Assembly (NCBI GenBank): GCA_905215015.1
Contig: CAJMOS010000109.1
Coordinates: forward strand, 1 to 10,126
Source: an uncultured bacterium
Lineage (GTDB): Bacteria > Spirochaetota > Spirochaetia > Sphaerochaetales > Sphaerochaetaceae
Length of the DNA stretch: 10,126 bases
Direction of reading: 5' to 3'
The notes beneath the pieces were generated by a model that worked only from the letters and a program-made list of their open reading frames with translations, had not been told where the DNA came from and searched no databases. Both the position numbers and the translations under genes were made by a program. Positions 1 to 6,215 of the stretch are shown here, piece after piece (position 1 is the stretch's first letter; every line of letters starts with the position of its first letter).

Positions 1-1
1 C

Positions 2-1330
2 CAGCTTGGAGGGCAGACGCCGCTGAACATGGCCGACGAGCTCGAGGCGGCCGGGGCGCACATTCTGGGCACCAGCCTTGATGGTCTGGATGAGGCAGGC
101 GACCGCGAGCGCTTCAGCGCCTTGGTCCACAGGCTGGGACTGCATAACCCGACCAACCGCACCGCCCATAGTCCGCAGGAAATCTACGAAAAGGCCAAAG
201 AGGTGGGCTTCCCCGTCCTGCTCAGACCCTCGTTCGTCCTAGGTGGCAGGGGCATGTTCATCGTCGACGACGAGGCAGGCCTGGCCGACTTCGTCGAGCA
301 CAGCGGGGTGGAGATTTCGGAAAAGAAGCCTGTTTTGATCGACCAGTTCCTCGAGGACGCCTTCGAGTATGACCTGGATGCAGTCAGCGACGGTACGAGC
401 CTCTACATAGGCGGAATCGTCCAGCACATCGAGGCGGCGGGAATCCACTCTGGCGACTCGGCGGCTGTCTTCCCTCCGTACAAGTCACGTCCCCAGGTCC
501 TGGCGCAGATGCGGCAGTGGGCCCTCAAACTCGCCAGGGAACTCAAGGTCAAGGGATTGATGAACATCCAGTTCGCCAGCAAGGGCGACGACCTCTTCAT
601 CATCGAAGTCAACCCGAGAGGGAGCCGGACCGTCCCCTTCATCAGCAAGACCAGCGGGGTCAACCTCATCGAGGCTGCCGTCCGCGTCTGGCATGGCGAG
701 GACCTGGTCAGACAGGGGCTGGTTCCCTCCGAGGGTGCTGTCGCCGAGGGCAAGCCGTTGATGGGATGGGCGATCAAGGAGGCTGTCTTCAGTTTCGACC
801 GCTTCAGCAACGTCGATCCGGCTCTCGGCCCGGAGATGCGCTCGACCGGGGAAGCGATCGGCATGGGCAGGACCTTTGGCGAGGCCTATGCGAAAAGCCA
901 GGCGGCCGCAGGGAATCTGCTTCCCAAGAGCGGAACGGTGGTCATCACGGTCAACCACAACGACCATCAGACCATCATCCCGATTGCCCGTGACCTGGAG
1001 AAGATGGGCTTCACCTTGCTTGCCACCCGCGGTACGGCAAGGGCGTTGTTCGAGGCAGGCATTCTTTGCGGCGTCGTCCTGAAGACGCAGGACGGGCATC
1101 CCAACATCGTCGACTTGATGCATGCCCACAAGGTGGACCTGGTCATCAACACGCCGATGGGCTACCATGCCAGGCGTAGCGACGACGACATCCGCTCCAT
1201 GGCTATGAGGCTCCACATCCCCTACACCACGACCACCAGCGCGGCGCGGGCTGCGGTCGAGGCGATCCGCTACGAGCAGGAGGGATACTACACGGTACGC
1301 GAGTTGCCCAGCGGCCGCTGGGAGGAGTGA
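2..1330 (+). CDS. carB: Carbamoyl-phosphate synthase large subunit, C-terminal part (5' end outside window)
   Basis: CarB makes carbamoyl phosphate from bicarbonate, glutamine-derived ammonia and two ATP, feeding pyrimidine and arginine synthesis with the small subunit CarA. The reading frame is open from base 2 and starts inside the conserved 'QLGGQTPL' segment, so this is the last 442 residues or so of a protein usually near 1,070. Visible in order: the start of the second ATP-grasp half with RPSFVLGGRG (fragment residue 75 on), HIEAAGIHSGDSA, the metal/ATP motif IEVNPRGSRTVPF (about 202-214), LGPEMRSTGEAIGMGRTF, then the MGS-like allosteric domain from about residue 309 (GTVVITV, LLATRGTARAL, DLVINTP). 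NPRGSRT carries Gly where relatives often have Ala or Ser, a mild change. In the allosteric loop NTPMG replaces E. coli NTTSG, so effector response may differ. The in-frame ATG at 29 is internal and is not a start. The identification is secure. Confidence 0.97.
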   Translation, partial: QLGGQTPLNMADELEAAGAHILGTSLDGLDEAGDRERFSALVHRLGLHNPTNRTAHSPQEIYEKAKEVGFPVLLRPSFVLGGRGMFIVDDEAGLADFVEHSGVEISEKKPVLIDQFLEDAFEYDLDAVSDGTSLYIGGIVQHIEAAGIHSGDSAAVFPPYKSRPQVLAQMRQWALKLARELKVKGLMNIQFASKGDDLFIIEVNPRGSRTVPFISKTSGVNLIEAAVRVWHGEDLVRQGLVPSEGAVAEGKPLMGWAIKEAVFSFDRFSNVDPALGPEMRSTGEAIGMGRTFGEAYAKSQAAAGNLLPKSGTVVITVNHNDHQTIIPIARDLEKMGFTLLATRGTARALFEAGILCGVVLKTQDGHPNIVDLMHAHKVDLVINTPMGYHARRSDDDIRSMAMRLHIPYTTTTSAARAAVEAIRYEQEGYYTVRELPSGRWEE

Positions 1331-1350
1331 ATCAAGTCTTGCCCATGCGA

Positions 1351-1373
1351 GGGAGCGGGACGATCCCGCTTCC
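1351..1373 (+). terminator. Terminator-like hairpin after carB
   Basis: Twenty bases past the carB stop, GGGAGCGGGA (1351-1360) pairs with TCCCGCTTCC (1364-1373) across the three-base loop CGA. This gives 10 pairs, one of them G-T. The run of T that follows is short (GCGCTTTTC, four T at 1380-1383), so it is a modest intrinsic terminator or a 3'-end stabilising hairpin. A promoter for aspS follows directly, which supports carB ending a transcription unit here. Confidence 0.5.
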
Positions 1374-1399
1374 AAGCGCTTTTCAGGTTTGCCGCAAGA

Positions 1400-1428
1400 T
1401 TGCAATTCCGCCCCCTTGCGAGTACACT
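1400..1428 (+). promoter_or_regulatory. Candidate sigma-70-type promoter of aspS
   Basis: TTGCAA (1400-1405) and TACACT (1423-1428) are separated by exactly 17 bases, each matching four of six consensus positions. The predicted transcription start is near 1435, which leaves about 20 bases of leader to the ATG at 1456. That leader would contain the AGAAGAAG ribosome-binding stretch (1443-1450). The in-frame ATG at 1438 would have almost no leader under this promoter, so the element also supports the later start. Confidence 0.5.
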
Positions 1429-1455
1429 GTGCTCATTATGGCAGAAGAAGCATTT

Positions 1456-3243
1456 ATGCAGCGGACCACCACGTGTGGCGCGCTGACGAAAGCAGACAAT
1501 GGCAAGACTGTCATCCTCAACGGATGGGTACACCGCGACCGCAACCATGGCGCCCTGCACTTCATCAACCTGCGTGACCGCTACGGCATCACCCAGGTCG
1601 TCGTTGACGACGACGCCTCTGCCGAGTTGGTGGAGACGGCCAAGCAGTTGCACCTTGAGTACTGCATCGCCGTCAAGGGTATCGTACGTCTTCGTCCCGA
1701 GAGCATGATCAACAAGGACATGCCAACCGGCGAGATCGAGGTCAAGGCAGAACAGATTCAGATTCTGAGCAAGTGCGCTCCGCTTCCCTTCATGATTGAT
1801 GATGACGAGCATGTGCCTAACGAGGACATCCGCCTGCGCTACCGATATCTTGACCTGCGCAGCAAGGGCATGCAGGACCGCATCCGGCTCCGCCATGAGT
1901 TCGTCCACTCCATCAGGGATTACCTCTGCGACCAAGGTTTCTACGAGATCGAGACTCCGACGCTGGTCCGCAAGACTCCGGAGGGTGCCCGTGACTTCGT
2001 TGTTCCCTCCCGTCTGTGGCCGGGCAAGTTCTACGCCCTTCCCCAGAGTCCTCAGCTCTACAAGCAGCTGCTCATGGTCGGCGGCATGGACAAGTATTTC
2101 CAGATTGCCCGTTGCTACCGCGACGAGGACGCCCGTGGCGACCGCCAGCTTGAGTTCACCCAGCTGGATGTCGAGATGAGCTTCGTCCATCGCGACGACG
2201 TGCTCGACATGATGGAAAAGTGCATGCGCCATGTCTTCAAGGAAGTGGTCCACTACGAACTGCCCGAACATTTCAGAAGAATCAAGTGGTATGACTCGAT
2301 GAACACCTATGGCTGCGACAAGCCAGACCTTCGTTTCGGTGTCGAGATGAAGGACCTGAACGAGGTGGTGTCGAAGTCTTCCTTCCAAGTCTACAAGGAC
2401 CTCGTCGCCGCCAAGGGAAGCGTCAAGGGCATCTGTGTGCCGAAAAACGAGCATCAGGAGTTCACACGCAAGTATATCGACAGCCTGAACGAGGTGGCCA
2501 AGACCTATAAGGCCCATGGCATCGCCTGGACCAAGGTCGGAGCCGGCAATACCCTCGCCGGTGGCTGCGCCAAGTATTTCGCAGGGCTCGAGGCTGAGCT
2601 CATCAGCCTGTTCGAGGCCAAGGAGGGGGACCTGATCGTCCTGCTGGCCGACGCGAAATGGAAGGTTTGCTGCACGGCTCTGGGCGCGGTCCGCACACAG
2701 GTCGGCAAGGACCTGAAACTTGCCAAGCCGCACACTTTCGCCTTCTGCTGGATCATCGACTTCCCGCTCTTCGAGTTCAACGAGGAAGAGGGTCACTGGG
2801 AAGCCGCCCACCACATGTTCAGCATGCCTCAGGTCGAGTACATCCCGACCATGGAGAAAGATCCCGGCGCCGTCATCGGAGACCTGTACGACATGGTCTG
2901 CAACGGCTATGAGTGCGCTTCCGGGTCAATCCGTATCCACGACATCGAGCTGCAGAAACGGGTGTTCTCCATCTGCAACTACCCTGAGGAGAAAGCCCAG
3001 AAGGCCTTCGGGTTCCTGCTTGACGCTTTCAAGTATGGTCCTCCTCCCCACGGAGGCATCGCCCCGGGAATCGATCGTCTCGTGATGATCGTCAGCGAGC
3101 AGACCTCCATCCACGAGGTCATCGCCTTCCCGAAGAACACGGTCGGTGTCTGTTCCATGGACAACTCTCCGAGCGAACTCGAGCCGGAGAACCTGAAGGA
3201 ACTCCACATCAACGTGGTCATGCCCGAAGAAAAGAAGAACTGA
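1456..3243 (+). CDS. aspS: Aspartyl-tRNA synthetase, bacterial type
   Basis: AspS charges tRNA-Asp with aspartate in the cytoplasm. The product is 595 residues, normal for the bacterial enzyme with its inserted GAD domain. Seen: N-terminal OB-fold anticodon-binding domain (GWVHRDRNHGA, about 23-33), class II motif 1 region (ETPTLVRKTPEGARDF, about 166-181), ALPQSPQLYKQ (about 194-204), motif 2 ARCYRDEDARGDRQLEFTQLD (from 218), the insertion domain (about 290-410), and motif 3 GGIAPGIDR (533-541) with the ATP-binding Arg. The ATG at 1456 is chosen because MQRTTTCG lines up with the usual family start and has AGAAG five bases upstream. The in-frame ATG at 1438 would add six residues and lacks a ribosome site. 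His31 and Ser83 sit at the two positions linked to tRNA-Asp/tRNA-Asn discrimination (see findings). Confidence 0.96.
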   Translation: MQRTTTCGALTKADNGKTVILNGWVHRDRNHGALHFINLRDRYGITQVVVDDDASAELVETAKQLHLEYCIAVKGIVRLRPESMINKDMPTGEIEVKAEQIQILSKCAPLPFMIDDDEHVPNEDIRLRYRYLDLRSKGMQDRIRLRHEFVHSIRDYLCDQGFYEIETPTLVRKTPEGARDFVVPSRLWPGKFYALPQSPQLYKQLLMVGGMDKYFQIARCYRDEDARGDRQLEFTQLDVEMSFVHRDDVLDMMEKCMRHVFKEVVHYELPEHFRRIKWYDSMNTYGCDKPDLRFGVEMKDLNEVVSKSSFQVYKDLVAAKGSVKGICVPKNEHQEFTRKYIDSLNEVAKTYKAHGIAWTKVGAGNTLAGGCAKYFAGLEAELISLFEAKEGDLIVLLADAKWKVCCTALGAVRTQVGKDLKLAKPHTFAFCWIIDFPLFEFNEEEGHWEAAHHMFSMPQVEYIPTMEKDPGAVIGDLYDMVCNGYECASGSIRIHDIELQKRVFSICNYPEEKAQKAFGFLLDAFKYGPPPHGGIAPGIDRLVMIVSEQTSIHEVIAFPKNTVGVCSMDNSPSELEPENLKELHINVVMPEEKKN

Positions 3244-3263
3244 TCATACATCGGTTGGCTGAT

Positions 3264-3289
3264 GGGGCTCCTTCGAAAGAGGGGGCCTC
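3264..3289 (+). terminator. Hairpin with GAAA tetraloop after aspS
   Basis: Twenty bases after the aspS stop, GGGGCTCCTTC (3264-3274) folds onto GAGGGGGCCTC (3279-3289) across a GAAA tetraloop. The eleven pairs include three G-T wobbles. Only TCTT follows, so the U-tract is poor and the termination strength is uncertain. It is the only candidate for the end of aspS transcription before the accessory patch. Confidence 0.5.
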
Positions 3290-3447
3290 TTACATACGTA
3301 AAGGCCTCTGTCGTTCTGCAGGGTAGGACACCGGAGTGGTGGCCGTGACGGGGCATCGCCATCCGCATGGTTGGGATACCGGTAATCTTGCTTCGCCTTA
3401 TCTCGTGAAAAAAGCGGCATATAGCAGTATTACGCCGATAAAACTGT
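3290..3447. other. Intergenic stretch with no recognised gene
   Basis: This is the gap between the aspS hairpin and the palindromes in front of the broken ATPase gene. I see no open frame with family character, no tRNA-like fold and no repeat shared with the rest of the window. Composition drifts from GC-rich to AT-rich toward its right end, marking the passage from the housekeeping block to the accessory patch. Confidence 0.5.
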
Positions 3448-3484
3448 CAATAACCACATTTTATCTTTGATAAAAATGTAATTG
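3448..3484. repeat. Palindrome upstream of the broken ATPase gene (operator candidate)
   Basis: ACATTTTATC (3456-3465) is mirrored by GATAAAAATGT (3469-3479), with a three-base centre and one extra A as a bulge. Outer CAAT (3448-3451) and ATTG (3481-3484) extend the symmetry. It lies just upstream of, and runs into, the proposed -35 element (TTGTCC, 3482-3487) of the ATPase pseudogene, a typical place for a repressor site. No T-run follows, so it is unlikely to be a terminator. Confidence 0.55.
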
Positions 3485-3511
3485 TCCATTACCGATACTA
3501 TCGGGTATATC
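3482..3511 (+). promoter_or_regulatory. Candidate promoter of the ATPase pseudogene, with an operator-like palindrome in its spacer
   Basis: TTGTCC (3482-3487) and TATATC (3506-3511) are 18 bases apart, each matching four of six consensus bases. The spacer contains the perfect inverted repeat CCGATA-C-TATCGG (3492-3504), sitting between the two polymerase contact sites. The predicted start near 3518 leaves about 12 bases to the ATG at 3530, with the ribosome site GGAGA at 3519-3523. The layout repeats at the second ATPase gene (3914-3942). Confidence 0.45.
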
Positions 3512-3529
3512 CCTGTCTGGAGAAACCGT

Positions 3530-3843
3530 ATGTACCGCCATGCTTTGAAAGATTTGAAACAGTGGAAGGAAAGTCCGCGAAGAAAACCGTTCATCATCGA
3601 GGGTGCACGGCAGGTCGGAAAGACCTGGTTGATGAAAGAGTTCGGAGCGCAGGAATACAAAATACCGTCTATATCAACTTCGACCATAACGAGATCATGA
3701 CAAACCTCTTTGCCGGAGATCTGAGCATTCAGCGGATCATGCAGGGAATCGAGCTGTACTGCGGCCATACGATAACGCCCGATGATACCCTGTTCATCTT
3801 TGATGAAATCCAGGAAGTTCCGGCAGCCCTCGCCCAGTCGTAA
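3530..3843 (+). pseudogene. Broken DUF4143/AAA_14-type ATPase gene: frameshifted and truncated
   Basis: From the ATG at 3530 (ribosome site GGAGA at 3519-3523) the frame reads MYRHALKDLKQWKESPRRKP, then IIEGARQVGKTWLMKEFG. This is the classic start and Walker A loop (GARQVGKT) of the DUF4143 ATPase family. At the four-A run 3659-3662 the family sequence jumps to the -1 frame and continues as NTVYINFDHNE, then DDTLFIFDEIQEVPAAL, which holds Walker B (FIFDE). Adding one A would restore a single frame, so a one-base deletion is the simplest cause. The gene stops at 3841-3843, just after Walker B. The sensor strand, winged-helix region and C-terminal domain of a roughly 400-residue protein are missing in every frame. 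It is most similar in type, but not closely in sequence, to the intact ATPase next door. A functional short product seems unlikely. Confidence 0.85.
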
Positions 3844-3894
3844 CCGAATCATTCCTACGTTCCCGCGCGTGGCACCGGATCTCGGATTTGATTG

Positions 3895-3928
3895 CGACCA
3901 AAATGACAATCGATTGCTCTTTTGGTCG
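3895..3928. repeat. Palindromic repeat, copy A, upstream of the intact ATPase
   Basis: CGACCAAAA (3895-3903) is mirrored perfectly by TTTTGGTCG (3920-3928). Inside lies a second perfect palindrome, CAATCGATTG (3907-3916), so only three bases on each side break full symmetry. The first 31 bases recur at 5235-5265 downstream of the ATPase in the same orientation, with 26 identities by hand count. It overlaps the proposed -35 region of the ATPase promoter, so it may act as operator, element boundary, or both. Confidence 0.75.
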
Positions 3929-3942
3929 GATATTGGTATGGT
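3914..3942 (+). promoter_or_regulatory. Candidate promoter of the intact DUF4143 ATPase
   Basis: TTGCTC (3914-3919, three of six) and TATGGT (3937-3942, four of six) are 17 bases apart. The -35 element lies inside palindrome copy A. The predicted transcription start near 3949 leaves roughly 11 bases before the ATG at 3960, just enough for the AGGAGG at 3950-3955. The hexamers are weak. The support is the spacing and the matching layout at 3482-3511. Confidence 0.4.
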
Positions 3943-3959
3943 AAAGGATAGGAGGATTC

Positions 3960-5216
3960 ATGTACCATACCCGCACGTGCGAACAACTCATTGAAAGAAC
4001 TGCCGCATCTTTCCCCTGTATTGCCATCTACGGACCCAGGCAGGTGGGCAAGTCCACCACCATCCATCACCTGTTCAGGGATTTCTGCCCGATGGTCACA
4101 TTGGACGATCGCTCCGACAGGGACCTCGCCCTGACCAATCCCCGGCAATTCCTCGAAGCATATGGATGGCCTTTGGTCATCGACGAGATTCAAAAGGCAC
4201 CTCTGTTGCTCGATGAAATCAAGAAGCAAATTGATGCCCAGCGCTTGAAATGGATGGATGAAGGCAAACCGCAAAAGCTCATGTACATCCTTACGGGGTC
4301 CAGCCGGTTTACTCTCGAGCAGGGGATTACGGACTCGCTCGCTGGACGTTGTGGAATCATTGAGATGGCATCGTTCTCCCTGTGCGAGACTCTTGGAGTC
4401 CCTGCGAGTCCGTTCACCCCGGATATCGCCTCCTTGCTCAAAAAGGAACGGGAGACTCCCGTCCCTTATCAGAACAAGCAAGACATTTTTCATCGGATTT
4501 TCCATGGAGGCATGCCTGACATCGCAACGGGAACCGCACAAAGAGACATCTACTTCAAATCCTATGTGGATACCTATATCGAGAAGGATGTCCGGACCTT
4601 GCTCAACGCCTCAAACGAAACTGCGTTCAGAACCTTTCTTGAAATAGTGGCGCTCAGGACTGCCCAAGAACTCCATTACGAGGAGATTGCGGTGCAGACG
4701 GGCATCGATGTGCGGACTTGCAAGCGATGGCTTTCCTTACTGGTCTCATCGGGAATCATCCACCTTTTGCGCCCGTTCATGGCAAACCTTTCCAACCGGG
4801 TCATCAAGGCGCCGAAGCTCTATTTCATGGATACGGGATTATGCGCATACCTGTGCAAATGGCCGACTGCGGAGATGTTGGAAAAAGGCGTCATGAGCGG
4901 TGCCTTCTTCGAAACCTTCGTGGTCAGCGAGATTGTCAAGAACCTGCAGGCATTCGGCAAAGATGTGGATTCCACCCTGTTCTATTACCGGGACAAGGAC
5001 CAAAAAGAGATCGACCTGCTCTATCTCTCCGAAAACGGTCTGTATCCCATCGAGATCAAGGAAGGTTCGTACCCGAAAAAGGCGGCACGGAATTTTTCCG
5101 TCCTCTCGAAGTACCCACAGCCGGTACAAAACGGACTTGTCATCAACCCATGCGACAAGATGCGTCCGCTGGGGGATTCTGCCTGGTTCTACCCTGTGTA
5201 TCGCATTGGAACTTGA
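3960..5216 (+). CDS. DUF4143-family P-loop ATPase (AAA_14 plus C-terminal nuclease-like domain)
   Basis: The 418-residue product has the full layout of the AAA_14/DUF4143 family, which is widespread in anaerobes and archaea and has no settled cellular role. Seen: Walker A GPRQVGKST (25-33), Walker B LVIDEIQ (72-78, D75/E76), sensor-like strand YILTGSSRF (108-116) ending in Arg115, a middle segment around 240-275 (YEEIAVQTGIDVRTCKRWLSLLVSSGII) reading as a winged helix, and a C-terminal DUF4143 part. That last part holds E318 (GAFFETF), D352 (KEIDLLYL) and E365-x-K367 (PIEIK), the pattern of the PD-(D/E)xK nuclease fold. Whether it cuts DNA is unknown. There is no signal peptide or membrane span, so it is probably cytoplasmic and DNA-associated. 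The start has AGGAGG four bases upstream. The gene is monocistronic, flanked by repeat copies A and B, and sits next to a decayed relative, all suggestive of transfer. Family call firm, function open. Confidence 0.9.
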   Translation: MYHTRTCEQLIERTAASFPCIAIYGPRQVGKSTTIHHLFRDFCPMVTLDDRSDRDLALTNPRQFLEAYGWPLVIDEIQKAPLLLDEIKKQIDAQRLKWMDEGKPQKLMYILTGSSRFTLEQGITDSLAGRCGIIEMASFSLCETLGVPASPFTPDIASLLKKERETPVPYQNKQDIFHRIFHGGMPDIATGTAQRDIYFKSYVDTYIEKDVRTLLNASNETAFRTFLEIVALRTAQELHYEEIAVQTGIDVRTCKRWLSLLVSSGIIHLLRPFMANLSNRVIKAPKLYFMDTGLCAYLCKWPTAEMLEKGVMSGAFFETFVVSEIVKNLQAFGKDVDSTLFYYRDKDQKEIDLLYLSENGLYPIEIKEGSYPKKAARNFSVLSKYPQPVQNGLVINPCDKMRPLGDSAWFYPVYRIGT

Positions 5217-5234
5217 TAAGGACATGACCATATA

Positions 5235-5265
5235 CGACCAAAACGGCAGTTGATTGCTGTTTTGG
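5235..5265. repeat. Palindromic repeat, copy B, downstream of the intact ATPase
   Basis: The element begins 18 bases after the ATPase stop. CCAAAAC (5238-5244) pairs with GTTTTGG (5259-5265), and GCA (5246-5248) with TGC (5255-5257), joined by G-T pairs. It matches copy A (3895-3925) at 26 of 31 positions by hand count, four of the five differences being transitions. No T-run follows, so a plain terminator role is doubtful, though it could form a 3' hairpin on the ATPase mRNA. Confidence 0.75.
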
Positions 5266-5357
5266 ATGAACATTCACAACTATGCTATTTCAACATTCAT
5301 ATTCCCATTTTTATGCTCATTTATTGGGGCTCTTATCTGATTTCTGCAAATTTTCCG

Positions 5358-5386
5358 TTGACCCCGATACTGGCTTCTTCCATACT
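5358..5386 (+). promoter_or_regulatory. Promoter of the DeoR regulator gene, predicted leaderless
   Basis: TTGACC (5358-5363, five of six) and CATACT (5381-5386, four of six) are exactly 17 bases apart. Six bases (GCAGGC) then separate the -10 from ATG 5393, so the expected transcription start coincides with the A of the start codon. No Shine-Dalgarno sequence stands at a workable distance before this ATG, which fits a leaderless message. Confidence 0.6.
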
Positions 5387-5392
5387 GCAGGC

Positions 5393-6175
5393 ATGGCCCA
5401 ACGAACCGTAATCGAGGAACGGAGAAAGAAAATCGCCACCTTCGTCAGCCAGCAAGGGAAGGTGGACATTCACACACTTGCCAAACTCACCAATGCAACC
5501 GAATATACAATTCGTAGGGATCTTGCCTTCCTCGAACGGGAAAACCTCCTTAGCAGAACCCACGGAGGGGCAAAACGGGCGGAAAACCAGAAACTCGTCT
5601 GGCAAATCACTTCTGTAAATGAACGGCTTCAGAAGAATCGCGAGCAAAAGATGCGGATAGCCCAGTTTGCAGCTTCTCTTATTGATGACAACGATTCCAT
5701 CATGATCGACGGTGGCAGCACCACCCAACTTATGGCGTATACCCTGAAAGAAAAAAGGGATCTCCTCGCTGTCACAAACTCTCCGGATATCGCAAAAATC
5801 CTGCTCGATACGGACGATGCGAAAGTCGTGCAACTGGGCGGAGAAATGCAACGGAACACGTTTACGGTCTCAGGGCCCGAGGCAGAAGAGCATCTTGCCC
5901 ATTTTTTTGTCGACAAAAGCATCATCGGTGTTTCCGGTGCCGACCTCGACCATGGCTGCTATGCCGCCATCCCTAGCGAAGCAAGTCTGAAAAGACTGAT
6001 GCTCAAGCAGTCACGGGAACGCATTGTCCTGATGGACAGCTCGAAATTTGGAAGAAAAGCGTTTTCCCTCGCGTTCCCTTTCAGCATGGTAGACATCCTA
6101 GTCACTGACGCGGACGCTCCCTCCGACCTCATCGTCAAACTGAGGGAAATGAACGTGAAGGTCTACACAGTCTAA
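5393..6175 (+). CDS. DeoR/GlpR-family transcriptional regulator
   Basis: DeoR-family proteins are DNA-binding regulators, usually repressors of sugar catabolism genes released by a phosphorylated sugar. The product is 260 residues, the normal family length. Seen: N-terminal winged helix-turn-helix (about 8-59: IEERRKKIATFV, VDIHTLAKLTNATEYTIRRDL, ending SRTHGG), then the DeoRC effector domain with IMIDGGSTTQLMA (the DxGxTT-type phosphate loop), VTNSPDIA, VQLGGEMQRNTFTVSGPEAE, and SGADLDHGCYAA. The frame is open upstream to an ATG at 5282. The start at 5393 is preferred because MAQRTVIEERR matches the family start, the 5282 version would add 37 uncharacteristic residues, and a good promoter ends just before 5393. 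It lies on the same strand as the hydrolase-cdaR-gntP set and may control it or itself. Its sugar cannot be read from the sequence. Confidence 0.92.
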   Translation: MAQRTVIEERRKKIATFVSQQGKVDIHTLAKLTNATEYTIRRDLAFLERENLLSRTHGGAKRAENQKLVWQITSVNERLQKNREQKMRIAQFAASLIDDNDSIMIDGGSTTQLMAYTLKEKRDLLAVTNSPDIAKILLDTDDAKVVQLGGEMQRNTFTVSGPEAEEHLAHFFVDKSIIGVSGADLDHGCYAAIPSEASLKRLMLKQSRERIVLMDSSKFGRKAFSLAFPFSMVDILVTDADAPSDLIVKLREMNVKVYTV

Positions 6176-6215
6176 TTGTTCTTCGTCTCTCTCCCCGGCA
6201 TGCGCGTTCTTGGAC

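Noticed and set aside
1288..2814. Long open frame on the - strand (508 codons) opposite aspS
   Set aside because: The + strand encodes a textbook AspRS through this stretch. The antisense translation has no recognisable domain and no ribosome site. Same explanation as above.
3244..3447. tRNA or small structured RNA after aspS
   Set aside because: The TTCGAAA here is the loop side of the aspS hairpin, and no cloverleaf with matching acceptor and T arms could be drawn.
3650..3670. Programmed -1 frameshift in the first ATPase instead of a mutation
   Set aside because: The four-A run is not a standard slippery heptamer in the reading frame, I saw no stimulatory structure after it, and the -1 product would still stop just after Walker B.
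3430..3909. 159-codon - strand frame over the broken ATPase region
   Set aside because: It mirrors the ATPase pseudogene, crosses its promoter palindromes and resembles no family. The + strand Walker A and B motifs explain the sequence better.
3895..5265. CRISPR array
   Set aside because: Only two repeat copies, more than 1.3 kb apart with a gene between them.
5282..5392. N-terminal extension of the DeoR regulator from ATG 5282
   Set aside because: The extra 37 residues fit no family pattern, no ribosome site precedes 5282, and a good promoter lies inside this stretch and ends at ATG 5393.
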